The notes: generated by a model not told the origin, from the letters alone. 64,000 bases of DNA from Bifidobacterium stellenboschense (GCF_000741785.1 NZ_JGZP01000012.1:186001-250000); one strand, 5' to 3'; shown: positions 8,619-17,777, counted from the first letter of the stretch. Numbers and translations are program-made.

Positions 8619-8882
8619 TCACTGGGCGAGACAGTCCGCGCCGGGCATCAGGCAGCCGAGCATCGTGACCGAACCGGTGAACGACACAGTGAATACGATG
8701 ATGATGGCCAGCCATACGAACGGCGAGAACAGCGCCCCGATCCATGCGACGACACGGCCGCCATGCTCCCATCCGTGCCCGTCGCGGCCGATGATCCACG
8801 CAATCAGCACGCCGGGCAGAGACAGGAACAGGCCGAGCAGCAGGAAGCCGATAACCGAATCGTTGTGTTGGTGTGATTGCAT
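8619..8882 (-). CDS. Small two-helix membrane protein in an ABC/TCS operon
   Basis: An 87-residue protein with two clear hydrophobic segments, SVIGFLLLGLFLSLPGVLIAW and VVAWIGALFSPFVWLAIIIV (given here in parts of the helices), separated by a charged loop GRDGHGWEHGG. It starts 1 bp after the FtsX-like permease stop and ends 29 bp before the kinase start, so it is clearly part of the operon. I recognise no family. It may be a transporter accessory or a sensing partner of the kinase; both are guesses from position. Confidence 0.7.
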   Translation of the reverse strand: MQSHQHNDSVIGFLLLGLFLSLPGVLIAWIIGRDGHGWEHGGRVVAWIGALFSPFVWLAIIIVFTVSFTGSVTMLGCLMPGADCLAQ

Positions 8883-8883
8883 G

Positions 8884-10308
8884 TCAACGGCTCCTGATCG
8901 CGTCTGCCACGCTACGACGCAGCGCGGGCCGGATCTGCATGTACTGGATGAGGAACAACGCCAGCCAGCAGGCCGCTCCCGCGCCGATCACACCGACCCA
9001 CGGGATCTCGGCCACCGGAACGCCGACGAGCGTGATGGAGCGTGTGGCGAGCACGAGCGAGCCGACGGCGACCGGGATGAGCGCGAGGACGACCGCGCCG
9101 GCGGCCAGTTGCACGCTCTGCCACAGGATCATGCGCGTCACCCGGCGCGGCGACATGCCGATGCTGCGCAGCAGCGCCTGTTCGGCGACCATGCCACGGT
9201 TCGACAACGCGATGACGGCCAGGCTCGTGGTCAGGGACACGATGCACAGCATCGCGATCATCAGCAGCGAGTCCGTGTAGTTCAGGCTCGTCGGATGGCC
9301 GCCCAGGGCCAGTATCCGCCCGTAGGACCGCGCGCAGGTCAGCAGGGTCGCGGACAATCCCAGGGCCAGTGCGAGCGGGGCGATGGTGTTCATGCTGGAC
9401 ACGGTCTTCGCCTTGGCGGCGCGGGCCGCGAGCACGCCGGTCGCCGACCCGCACAGGCGGCATATGACGCGTCCCGCGTCCAGCAGGATCGGGACCAGCA
9501 CGCCGGCGAGGACGTACATGCCGAACGACGCGATGATCCCGGCCCATAATGCGCCGTTGAACGTCTGGCCGGCCTCCTGGCCGAACGCTTGGGCGCGCGG
9601 CATGCCCATGCCGGAGAACGCCAATACCAATGCCACCGCCATGACGGTCAATCCGAGCGCCCAACGCGCCCAATACCGCCATCCACGCCGCCCGACCGGT
9701 ACGTCCTTGCCGCGGATCGCCTCGATGGGACGGACCTTCGCCGCGCGTATCGAGGGCACGAACGCGCCCAGCATGCACGTGGCCACGCCCAACAGCAGCG
9801 AGCCAAGCCATGCCGTCGCGGACGGTGTGAACGCGGGAGGGACGAACGAGCCGAGCCCGCCGGCGAAGCTCTCTGCGGCCATCGCGTCGAACTCGGGGAC
9901 CGCGAGCAGGCTGGCCGGCATCGCGATCAGCGAGCCGATCAGCGAGCCAGTGAGGCTCGCCACGCCCACGAGCATCCACATGCCCGCGCGCACCTGGCTC
10001 GGGCTGGCGCCCATGAGACGCCATTGCGCGAACGTGCCGCGGATGCGGTCAACCGTGGCCGAACCGACCACCGTCAGCGAGAAGAACGCAAGCAACGCCA
10101 CCACGACATAGATCGTGACCGACACCATGGTGAACTCGGCCGGATCCAAACCCGCCAGCCGGGCGGCCGACGCGAATGACGGCGACGAGGTCCACACGAA
10201 CTGGTTCATGCACACGCCCACCAGCGTGGTCACCACCGCGACCACCATGATCGTGGGCACCCAACCCGCGAGATTGTCACGGAACACGCGAAGCACATAC
10301 CTACCCAC
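8884..10308 (-). CDS. FtsX/MacB-like ABC transporter permease
   Basis: A 474-residue permease with FtsX topology. One membrane segment lies near the N-terminus (GWVPTIMVVAVVTTLVGVC), followed by a short extracellular stretch and then groups of helices around residues 70-190 and 300-470. The FtsX signature region appears as FFSLTVVGSATVDRIRGTFAQWRLMGASPSQV, split at the helix boundary, and again as IALSNRGMVAEQALLRSIGM near the C-terminal end. The duplicated arrangement is typical of exporters of the LolCE/YxdM kind. It overlaps the ATPase gene by 8 bp. Probably exports or detaches an amphipathic compound; substrate unknown. Confidence 0.85.
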   Translation of the reverse strand: MGRYVLRVFRDNLAGWVPTIMVVAVVTTLVGVCMNQFVWTSSPSFASAARLAGLDPAEFTMVSVTIYVVVALLAFFSLTVVGSATVDRIRGTFAQWRLMGASPSQVRAGMWMLVGVASLTGSLIGSLIAMPASLLAVPEFDAMAAESFAGGLGSFVPPAFTPSATAWLGSLLLGVATCMLGAFVPSIRAAKVRPIEAIRGKDVPVGRRGWRYWARWALGLTVMAVALVLAFSGMGMPRAQAFGQEAGQTFNGALWAGIIASFGMYVLAGVLVPILLDAGRVICRLCGSATGVLAARAAKAKTVSSMNTIAPLALALGLSATLLTCARSYGRILALGGHPTSLNYTDSLLMIAMLCIVSLTTSLAVIALSNRGMVAEQALLRSIGMSPRRVTRMILWQSVQLAAGAVVLALIPVAVGSLVLATRSITLVGVPVAEIPWVGVIGAGAACWLALFLIQYMQIRPALRRSVADAIRSR

Positions 10309-11140
10309 GGCGAGCCTCCTGACCGTGCTGCGGCATGGCAGGCTCGAACGTGCGGCGCATGCCCTCGACGATCTGCCCGGCGGTCAGCCTGCCTGCCACG
10401 TGGGTGATCCCGCCGTCGCGCAGGAAGACCACGCGATCGGCTAGGGCGGCGGCGTCCGTGTCATGTGTGACCATGACCACGCTGGAACCCGAACCCGCCA
10501 GCTCGCGCAGCACCTGCAGCACGAGCCCGCTGTTCGCGGTGTCGAGCGCGCCGGTGGGCTCGTCGGCGAACACCACCGACGGACGCAAGAGCAGGGCCCG
10601 GCACAGGGCCACGCGCTGCTGCTCTCCACCGGACAGGGCGCTCACCACGGTCCTCGCCCTCCGGCGCAGGCCGAACCGGGACAGCAGCTGCGTGACATGC
10701 ACGTAGTCGGCCTTGCGATGGGCGAGCGAGAGCGGCAGCATCACGTTCTCCTCGACCGTCAGATACGGCACGAGGTTGTACTGCTGGAACACGAAACCGA
10801 TATGCCCGCGGATGAACCGCGAACGACGCTCCTCGTCCAACGCGTAGATGTCGGTGCCGCCAATGACGACCCGGCCCGAGTCGGGCCTGTCCAAACCGGA
10901 CAACACGTACAACAAAGAGGTCTTGCCCGCTCCCGAAGGCCCGACGATTGCCGTCAACCCGGCACCGGGAATATCCAACGAGACATCATTGAGAATCACA
11001 CTCGGACTGGAACCATCAGCGGAAGCCACACGCTTGACCAGCCCACGCGCCTGAACCGGCATCGACTTGACCGGTTGCATGCCGTCATTTCGTTGCCAAT
11101 GGCTTGCCGCAATGGGCGTATTTGGATTTTGGATTGCCAC
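10301..11140 (-). CDS. ABC transporter ATP-binding protein, MacB/LolD type
   Basis: Nucleotide-binding partner of the FtsX-like permease. Walker A is GPSGAGKTS, the Q-loop is FVFQQYNLVPYLTVEENV, the signature is ALSGGEQQRVA, Walker B is VVFADEPTGALD, and the switch His is in VMVTHD. The LDRPDSG and FVFQQYN segments are characteristic of the LolD/MacB group. GTG at 11,140 is chosen because a GGAAAGGGG ribosome site lies 5 bases before it; ATG at 11,080 is an alternative that removes 20 residues. First gene of the operon ATPase-permease-small membrane protein-kinase-regulator. Confidence 0.88.
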   Translation of the reverse strand: MAIQNPNTPIAASHWQRNDGMQPVKSMPVQARGLVKRVASADGSSPSVILNDVSLDIPGAGLTAIVGPSGAGKTSLLYVLSGLDRPDSGRVVIGGTDIYALDEERRSRFIRGHIGFVFQQYNLVPYLTVEENVMLPLSLAHRKADYVHVTQLLSRFGLRRRARTVVSALSGGEQQRVALCRALLLRPSVVFADEPTGALDTANSGLVLQVLRELAGSGSSVVMVTHDTDAAALADRVVFLRDGGITHVAGRLTAGQIVEGMRRTFEPAMPQHGQEARRG

Positions 11141-11724
11141 GCCAGCCCCTTTCCGTAAAGGTTGATCACGCCGTTTCCGACGCATGACTCATACCCTCAT
11201 GGAAAGGAGCACGGAAGTCGAGAGACAACCAAGATCTGTCATCTTAGGGTGACAAACCCCACCGATGACACTCCCGAAAAAAGAGAACCCCCAGTGCATC
11301 ACGGCTCAGTCGAAGACCGTCCGGAGAGGCCCTTTGGGGGATTTCATGGAATATGATAATGATTCAGGGTTAAGTAAAGAAACGTGGGTCTTAAATCCGG
11401 GGTGAGGCTTACTGTGGGTTCGCGTGTCGTGGTGCGATTAACGGTTCGGGTGTTGATCCGGCCGGGTGCTTGACTTTTCGGGTTGACTTGTTCCATCTGC
11501 AGAGACGAATCGGCGAGAGCGAGGAAGTGCCCGGTGCGCGGCGGACCGATGGGCAGAAGGTACTCACGAAGGCCGGGCACGTCGATGGAGGTACGACGCG
11601 TGTCGGCTGAGCTTTGCTATGAATCGGGAGGATGCGCTCGTCTGGAGGAGTTTCGCTCGTTCATCGCGTGAGTCACGGGCGAGGAATCCATGGACGAGAC
11701 GGTTTCTGCGTCAGGAGGGGTTTG
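11141..11724. other. Long intergenic region upstream of the ABC/TCS operon
   Basis: About 580 bp with no convincing gene. The part next to 11,140 should contain the operon promoter. A TGTCA-N8-TGACA inverted repeat is the only clear regulatory signal. The rest (about 11,260-11,720) shows weak, broken open frames and merges into a response-regulator remnant, so it looks like decayed DNA. Confidence 0.6.
11237..11254. promoter_or_regulatory. TGTCA-N8-TGACA inverted repeat
   Basis: TGTCATCTTAGGGTGACA is a 5+5 bp inverted repeat about 100 bp upstream of the ABC ATPase start. A dimer-binding site for the operon's own NarL-type regulator is plausible but unproven. Confidence 0.35.
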
Positions 11725-11799
11725 GGTACCATTCTCAGGGACCCCGGCCAAACCAACCGTGTACGCCTCATCGTCTGGGCCGCACGGCATTTTCGGTGA
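11725..11799 (+). pseudogene. Remnant of a NarL-type response regulator C-terminus
   Basis: The 24 codons GTILRDPGQTNRVRLIVWAA... end in a stop and match, almost residue for residue, the last 23 codons of the regulator at 119-856 (GNILRKTGQTNRVRLIVWAARHS). No receiver or complete HTH precedes them. This is the tail of a lost paralogue. Its 3' end touches the truncated HepT fragment, so a deletion or recombination fused the two. Confidence 0.75.
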
Positions 11800-11866
11800 G
11801 CATGATTTTTCCAAGATGCTCGATCAGCTCGTCCAGCAAAAGCGCATCACGTTCTCGATCGTGCAT
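11800..11866 (-). pseudogene. Truncated HepT toxin (first ~22 codons)
   Basis: The frame starts at ATG 11,866, overlapping by one base the stop of the nucleotidyltransferase gene. It reads MHDRERDALLLDELIEHLGK, which resembles the N-terminus of HepT/DUF86 ribonucleases (an early helix ending in ...IEHI...I). After about 22 codons it runs into the response-regulator remnant on the other strand, so the catalytic RX4HXY region is gone. The identity rests on the short match and on its position behind an MntA gene. Confidence 0.55.
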
Positions 11867-12189
11867 CACATGATCCTTGTCAAATCGTTTTTGATGGCGT
11901 CATAGAATCGTTTTCCAGACGCAGTGTGCTGCGCGTTGAACAGTAAGGTGCGCATGGACAGCAATGACACCGGAGCACCGAGAGTGGATTCCAAATCATC
12001 CTTGAGTGACAGAATCGTTCCCGCCGTGGCCCGTTGCCCTTCGTTCAGCCGATAGACGAGATCGACATCGGAAAGAGCGTTGTTGTCCCCGCGAGCAACG
12101 GAACCATAGACATACATCTCTCCCACCCCATGGTTCGGGGCGGTTTTCCGTGCGGCGTCTCGCACTTGGCCGAGGGAAAGAACACTCAT
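11866..12189 (-). CDS. MntA-type minimal nucleotidyltransferase (antitoxin of MntA-HepT)
   Basis: A 107-residue minimal nucleotidyltransferase. The core motif is YVYGSVARGDNNALSDVDLVY, quoted here as GSVARGD then SDVDL, with the GSxxRGD glycine turn and the two metal-binding Asp residues. In MntA-HepT modules this enzyme AMPylates the HepT RNase and neutralises it. A third Asp further on is not obvious. TATCAT lies 7 bases before ATG, suggesting a leaderless message. Its HepT partner directly downstream is cut to a stub, so this antitoxin is probably an orphan. Confidence 0.75.
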   Translation of the reverse strand: MSVLSLGQVRDAARKTAPNHGVGEMYVYGSVARGDNNALSDVDLVYRLNEGQRATAGTILSLKDDLESTLGAPVSLLSMRTLLFNAQHTASGKRFYDAIKNDLTRIM

Positions 12190-12194
12190 ATCCC

Positions 12195-12851
12195 TTATGA
12201 TACATAGTTCCTAATCGTATTGGGAGCCTCGCGTATCACCGCCTTGAGCAGCAGCCATGCGCTTATCGCGGCGACGGCGACGCCGACCGGAATCACATAA
12301 CCGGCGAATCTCGCCCCCTGCAGTGCCCATGTGGTCGGTATGACGGCGTACAGCATCGGCGCGTCTTCGAACATGCCGGAGCTCACCGTAAGCCCGGCGA
12401 CGACGAAGAAGGCGACGACGTTCCATGCGACGAGGGGACTGGCCCAGAGTCGCAGGGCGAAGCATGCAAGGGAAAGAACGACGGCGGCGAACGCAAGCAT
12501 CACAACGGTATGCGGTGAGAGAGGCCGCTCATTGACGGCAAATCCGATGGCGAATCCATACAGCAAAGTCAGGCAGACGTTGACCACGACGCCGAGCGAC
12601 AGCGACTCCAAGGTAAAGCGAAGCAGAAGCCGATCGTGGATGCTGAAGGAACGATACGAAGAGGGCACCCTCGCATGGGAGAAGACGAGACCGGCCGTGG
12701 CTATGGGAAGCGCCATCACCATCGCCGACTGCACCACCGCGCCCGTGTTCCCGTAACGGAAGAAAAGCAGCGGGAGAAAAAGCACGGCCATGAAGGCGAG
12801 CGTCGACCAGCGAATCAGCGACACGCGCTCGATACGGATCAGGGATTTCAT
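12195..12851 (-). CDS. ABC-2 type membrane permease (lantibiotic/bacitracin-like set)
   Basis: A 218-residue integral membrane protein with about six hydrophobic segments and few charged residues outside the loops. The N-terminal KSLIRIERVSLIRW is a basic amphipathic lead-in. It overlaps the preceding permease by 4 bp and is the last gene of a three-gene transporter set (ATPase, permease, permease). No named family motif is visible. The role is inferred from the operon: one half of a heterodimeric membrane channel. Confidence 0.7.
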   Translation of the reverse strand: MKSLIRIERVSLIRWSTLAFMAVLFLPLLFFRYGNTGAVVQSAMVMALPIATAGLVFSHARVPSSYRSFSIHDRLLLRFTLESLSLGVVVNVCLTLLYGFAIGFAVNERPLSPHTVVMLAFAAVVLSLACFALRLWASPLVAWNVVAFFVVAGLTVSSGMFEDAPMLYAVIPTTWALQGARFAGYVIPVGVAVAAISAWLLLKAVIREAPNTIRNYVS

Positions 12852-13572
12852 TTCTTATCTGCTCCTTTGCAACGGAACCAGCTCAACAGGACATAGGCGA
12901 CCATGAGCGCCACAATCGGGACGACGACCATCACGGGGCCGATAGGCGATCGGCTCGCCGTTTCCGCCGGCGACATCACGGTGCCGTTCAGGTTCAACCC
13001 GACGGTTCGCAGGGCGTTCGCGACGTAGAGCGTCGCATAATCGGGAAGGTCTCCCGGCAGAAGAACCCAGACATAGCAAAGGACGCCCGAGACGATTCCG
13101 GCGATTTTGGGATCGGTGATGATCTCGATGATCGAGTAGATCAGGGAAATCGCAAGGCTCTGCAGCACGACGAAGCACAGGACGGTGGCCAGATGCGGGT
13201 GCATTCCGGTACCCGTCAGGATCATGATGGCGTCGAAGCACAAGACGCTCAGCAGGTTCACGGCGGTCAGGATCAGAGCCCGGAACATGGCCCTGAGCGA
13301 GCACGGCGTCCACGCGCAATACACGTGGCGGGGCAGGCCCCCATAGTGCGCTTTCGCGACCCTGTCATCGTATGCGAAGAGCAACGTGAGACAAATCAGC
13401 GGCTGGGTGCCGGTGAAATAGATGCAATATCCTCCGGTTATCGGGGTTCCGTTCGCCGCGCCTGAGATCCACGCACCCAGCAGGAGAGACGACACGGCTC
13501 CGAACACCGCGGCGAGGGAATACCATACGTTCCAGTAATAGGCGGCCAACGCGCGAATGGGAGAAATGGCGC

Positions 13573-13576
<4 letters not shown>
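12848..13576 (-). CDS. ABC-2 type membrane permease
   Basis: A 242-residue protein with about six membrane segments. Between the second and third helices lies AYDDRVAKAHYGGLPRHVYC, a soluble loop of the type that contacts the ATPase. It is coupled by 4-bp overlaps to the ATPase upstream and to the second permease downstream. Together they form a complete exporter without a nearby regulator on the same strand. Substrate unknown. Confidence 0.7.
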
Positions 13577-14238
<662 letters not shown>

Positions 14239-14387
14239 GATCCACCTTCCATGAGAAGCGTCCCCGGAGGTCAAGGCCAAGGCTGTCTTGTCTCCACGGG
14301 CCGCGCGTCACACGACGCTGCCGACTGTTTGCATCCATGGTCTTCCCGGCCGCGCAGGATTTCCATCGGTCACAAGGATGAACGCGC

Positions 14388-14409
14388 ACCTCATCCTTGA
14401 GGATGAGGT
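14388..14409. promoter_or_regulatory. 9-bp inverted repeat with TTGA loop between divergent ABC operons
   Basis: ACCTCATCC-TTGA-GGATGAGGT is a perfect inverted repeat in the 308-bp gap between two divergently transcribed ABC ATPase genes. It has no U tract, so an operator is more likely than a terminator. The remainder of the gap holds no gene that I can support. Confidence 0.45.
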
Positions 14410-14546
14410 TCCGTGTCCGTTGGAGATAAGCGGGAACGCGATGCGGTTCGGTGAGGTGGGGAGACACATGGATTGACGATTCGGCGAGGCGCGTCAATCC
14501 ACGGTAGGCTTGAAATCATCCGCTCGGCATCCAAGGAAGGAACGCA

Positions 14547-15644
14547 ATGATCGAGATACAGGGGCTCACCAAATCATTCGGAAGGACACGCGGCGGAGGG
14601 ACGCGCGGTACGCAGGCAGGGCGCGGCGGAACGGTACCCGGTTCGGCTGCTCGGCGTGGTGCGGCAGGCGGCGCGCGCAAAGCCATTGACCACGTCACCT
14701 TCACCGCCGAAGACGGCAAAGTCACCGGATTCCTTGGACCGAATGGAGCCGGAAAATCCACCACAATGCGCGCCGCTCTCGGCCTGATCCGCCCCGACGA
14801 AGGCAGTGCGCTCATCGACGGACGGCCCATCGGACGCATCGAGGCGCCGATGAGAGTCGTCGGAGCCGTACTCGACGCCAAATCGGCTCATCCCGGACGA
14901 TCCGCCTACGCGCACCTGCGTGCGCTCGCCCTCACCAACGGCATCGGCCGCAAACGTGTCGATGAGATCATCGACATGACCGGACTCGCCGCGGTGAGGC
15001 AACGTCCCGCCGGTCAGTTCTCGCTTGGCATGAGTCAGCGTCTGTCCATCGCGGCGGCGCTCCTCGGCGACCCACACAATCTCGTCCTCGATGAACCCGT
15101 CAACGGGCTCGATCCCGAAGGCGTCAAATGGGTGCGCGAACTGTGCCGGTACTACGCTTCACAGGGGCGGGCCGTGCTGCTCAGCTCCCATCTCATGAGC
15201 GAAGTGGCCCTCACGGCCGACGATCTCGTCATCATCGGACAGGGGCGCATCCTCGAAACCACCACCGTGAACGCGTTCGTCGCCGAACATTCGCGGCATT
15301 CGATTCGCGTCGTCACCCCGGATCCGGCCAAGCTGTACGCCATCTTCGCGCATGCGGCCGGTGTGAGCGTGATGCCTGCGGCGCGTGCCGCAGGCGACCC
15401 GGAGGAAGGGCAGGCGTTCCGCATCGTCGGCGCCGACCTCAAAGCCACGGCCAACGTGTTCGCACGCGCCGGACTCGTCATCTACCAGTTCCTCGAGGAG
15501 CGCGCCTCGCTCGAGGAGGCGTACATGGCGTTGACGCATACCGCGGTCGAATACGCGTCGACGGTACCGGACGGGAGAAACGTCGCCATAGAGAATCGTC
15601 CGCAAGGGAATATGCCGAACCGTCCGCAGGAGGTGACGCGATGA
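14547..15644 (+). CDS. ABC transporter ATP-binding protein with an Arg/Gly-rich insertion
   Basis: A 365-residue ATPase for the permease downstream. Walker A GPNGAGKST, signature FSLGMSQRLS, Walker B LVLDEPVNGLDPEG, switch His LLSSHLMSE. The C-terminal 120 residues end in LEERASLEEAYMALT, the usual tail of this exporter group. Unusually, about 33 residues rich in Gly, Arg and Ala (residues 12-45) sit between MIEIQGLTKSFGR and the strand KAIDHVTF, where most homologues have a short turn. AAGGAAGGAA upstream supports the ATG. The stop overlaps the permease start by 4 bp. Confidence 0.87.
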   Translation: MIEIQGLTKSFGRTRGGGTRGTQAGRGGTVPGSAARRGAAGGARKAIDHVTFTAEDGKVTGFLGPNGAGKSTTMRAALGLIRPDEGSALIDGRPIGRIEAPMRVVGAVLDAKSAHPGRSAYAHLRALALTNGIGRKRVDEIIDMTGLAAVRQRPAGQFSLGMSQRLSIAAALLGDPHNLVLDEPVNGLDPEGVKWVRELCRYYASQGRAVLLSSHLMSEVALTADDLVIIGQGRILETTTVNAFVAEHSRHSIRVVTPDPAKLYAIFAHAAGVSVMPAARAAGDPEEGQAFRIVGADLKATANVFARAGLVIYQFLEERASLEEAYMALTHTAVEYASTVPDGRNVAIENRPQGNMPNRPQEVTR

Positions 15645-16735
15645 GCAGGGGAGCGCACGCGTCGAAAGGACGCGGACGGCCGGGGACACGGTCGGACAGG
15701 CGAACCGTCGGACAAGCGGGACGGGACGGTGCGCGGCGCGCTCGCGCATCCACGCGGACCGGCGGCGGGCGAGTCGGTGGCGCACGACTCAACGCATGGG
15801 GCGTGTTCCGCAGCGAAATCGTCAAGGCGTTGAGCATCCGGTCCACCATCGTGCTGCTCGTCCTCAACCTCGTGTTGCTGCCGGCCGGCGCCGCGCTGTC
15901 CGCATGGTCGATGACGCTCATCGCAGGCATGGATCCCGGCACCGGCAAGGCGCTCGCGCATCCGGTGGAATTGCCCGCGAGCCTCATGTGGTCGTCGGTG
16001 GGCGGCTTCACCGTCACCTGCATGATCATTACCGGCATCCTCGGCGTCATGACCGTCACCGGCGAATACACGACCCGCACCGTGCAGATGTCGTTCGTCG
16101 CCGATCCGCATCGCGTGCTGTTCATGAACGCGAAGGCCGCCGTGGCCGCGGCATTGTCGTTCCTGTCCGCGCTGACGGGGTTGCTGCTGTCGTGGGGTGT
16201 CACGTATGCGCTGTTCGCCACATCGGCCGGTGGCATGGGGACGTTGGATGATTCCGAGCGGCTGCTGCCGTGGGTCACCGTGCTTGGCGGCGCGTGCGTG
16301 CTGGCGGTCACGGCCGTCATGGCGTTGGGTTTGGGCGGGTTGTGCCGTTCCACGGTGGGTGGCGTGTTCGCGCTCATCGGCATCGTCATGATCGCGCCTT
16401 CGGTATTGTCTCTGGTTTCGCTCGCCGGCGACCGGTTCGCGTGGATCAAGTCCGTCGCGGCGTGCCTGCCCAGTCAGGCGGCGACGACGTTCCTGACCGG
16501 TGGCGTCGATGTTACGGGCGCGACGGTCGCGCTGATGGGTGCCGCTGGTGGTGGGTCCGCGGGCGCCGGCTCGGGTTCCGGCACTGGTTCATCCGCGGCT
16601 GACGCGGTTGCCTCGGCCGCGACCTCGGGCGGCTTCGACCCGACTTGGTGGCAGTCCGGTCTGATGCTGCTCGCCTGGGCGGTGGTCCTCTATGCGATCG
16701 GTGTCCTTGTGGTGCGGCGCGCCGATGTGAAATAG
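15641..16735 (+). CDS. ABC-2 type permease with a basic N-terminal extension
   Basis: A 364-residue permease with six predicted membrane helices, beginning ATG in ATGA overlap with the ATPase and with AGGAGG 8 bases before it. The first 50 residues are strongly basic and low in complexity (KGRGRPGTRSDRR and similar), and only then does the usual amphipathic lead-in VFRSEIVKAL appear. VTGEYTTRTVQMSF in the middle loop is typical of the family. A Gly/Ser/Ala-rich loop lies near residue 310. The basic extension mirrors the insertion in its ATPase; both may arise from the local GC-rich sequence. Confidence 0.83.
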   Translation: MSRGAHASKGRGRPGTRSDRRTVGQAGRDGARRARASTRTGGGRVGGARLNAWGVFRSEIVKALSIRSTIVLLVLNLVLLPAGAALSAWSMTLIAGMDPGTGKALAHPVELPASLMWSSVGGFTVTCMIITGILGVMTVTGEYTTRTVQMSFVADPHRVLFMNAKAAVAAALSFLSALTGLLLSWGVTYALFATSAGGMGTLDDSERLLPWVTVLGGACVLAVTAVMALGLGGLCRSTVGGVFALIGIVMIAPSVLSLVSLAGDRFAWIKSVAACLPSQAATTFLTGGVDVTGATVALMGAAGGGSAGAGSGSGTGSSAADAVASAATSGGFDPTWWQSGLMLLAWAVVLYAIGVLVVRRADVK

Positions 16736-16737
16736 GG

Positions 16738-17187
16738 ATGCGAACCGCGATTTGCGGCCGTCTCGTCCTGTGGATGCATTCGGCCGCGCGCGGCCGCAAG
16801 ATCGACGCGATCCGCGCCGCCGGCAACCGTCTGCCGGTCGCATTCTCGATGCGCACGGACTGCGGGATCGTCGCGGGACGCATGGCGTGCGGCTGGGGCG
16901 AATCGTTCAAATCGATTGTGGGCGAGGGCATCGCCTCCATCGTCGACGATCTCGACTCACGCCGACACGGGCTGCAGTCGCTGATGGCGCATCAGGCGTG
17001 CATGCCGCATGTGGAGTTCACCGATGCGCAGGTGAGAAGCGTCACGGTATGGAGAATCGAATCGGAGCGTTTCACCGCCAAAGTGAGACCCAAACCCGCC
17101 GCGGCACATAGCGGACACGGCAGGCATGGCGACGCCGCTCCCGATTCCGCCGCGGGTGGCAACGTCACCGGTGGTGTTACGGTCTGA
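16738..17187 (+). pseudogene. 5'-truncated NimA-like pyridoxamine-phosphate-oxidase-fold protein
   Basis: The open frame encodes LVLWMHSAARGRKIDAIR, then MACGWGESFKSIVGEG and EFTDAQVRSVTVWRIE. These match the central and C-terminal parts of Nim/Pyridox_ox_2 flavoproteins (split-barrel FMN fold). The N-terminal ~50 residues, which should contain the start of the barrel (…VPLNFGY…), are missing. The frame begins 2 bp after the permease stop, as if the 5' part was deleted when the permease gene arrived. If translated from ATG 16,738 it would give 149 residues with an incomplete fold. The C-terminal 25 residues are low-complexity. Confidence 0.6.
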
Positions 17188-17190
17188 ACC

Positions 17191-17640
17191 ATGCCGATGA
17201 TCGAACACCTTGACGCCGAATCCATCGCGCGACTGCCGAAGGCGGAATTCGGCTTTCCCGGCCCGGAGCGCGACCGTCTCGTCGCGCTCATCCTCTCCGG
17301 GGCGAAGACCGCCACGGCCGCGCTGCTGATGGACTATGCGGAAGACGACGAACCGTTGCCGCACGTTGGCGGCTGTTCCACACTGGTGGATTCCGTCGAT
17401 CGTCCCGTGGCCGTGTTGGAGACCACGGAGGTCGAGACCGTGCCGCTGGGAAGCGTCACCGACCGGCAGGCCATCGACGAAGGCGAGGGCGACGTCACCG
17501 TCGCGCAATGGCGTCGCACGCACGAATCCTTCTGGAATTCGGAGGAATACCGTGGCTGGTTCGCCGACCCGGATTTCGTCGTGGACGACGGCACCATGGT
17601 CGTGCTGGAGCATTTCACAGTGGCGGAGCGACTGCGGTGA
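17191..17640 (+). CDS. ASCH-domain protein
   Basis: A 149-residue protein consisting of one ASCH domain, a PUA-like beta barrel thought to bind RNA. Visible features are FPGPERDRLVALILSGAKTATAAL with the conserved GxKTAT turn, VDSVDRPVAVLETTEVE, and the C-terminal VTVAQWRRTHESFWNSE before a final strand. TACGGT lies 7 bases before ATG without a Shine-Dalgarno sequence, which fits a leaderless transcript. It is independent of its neighbours. Its cellular role is unknown. Confidence 0.85.
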   Translation: MPMIEHLDAESIARLPKAEFGFPGPERDRLVALILSGAKTATAALLMDYAEDDEPLPHVGGCSTLVDSVDRPVAVLETTEVETVPLGSVTDRQAIDEGEGDVTVAQWRRTHESFWNSEEYRGWFADPDFVVDDGTMVVLEHFTVAERLR

Positions 17641-17777
17641 CCGTCGCCGATTCATGCGCGATACGGCGTGCATATGCCGGCGTGACTCGCGCGTGTGCGG
17701 TAGGGTGAACGCGTCCGACGGATCCGTATCGGATTCATGCCGGACGCATACATATGACGGGTGACGAGAGGTGCATC

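Noticed and set aside
8569..10179. Long plus-strand frames opposite the FtsX-like permease
   Set aside because: Composition is Arg/His/Ala-rich and no domain is recognisable, while the minus strand encodes a normal membrane protein with tight operon spacing.
11344..11580. Short minus-strand frame in the intergenic region before the ABC operon
   Set aside because: No ribosome site, no recognisable composition, and it overlaps degenerate sequence.
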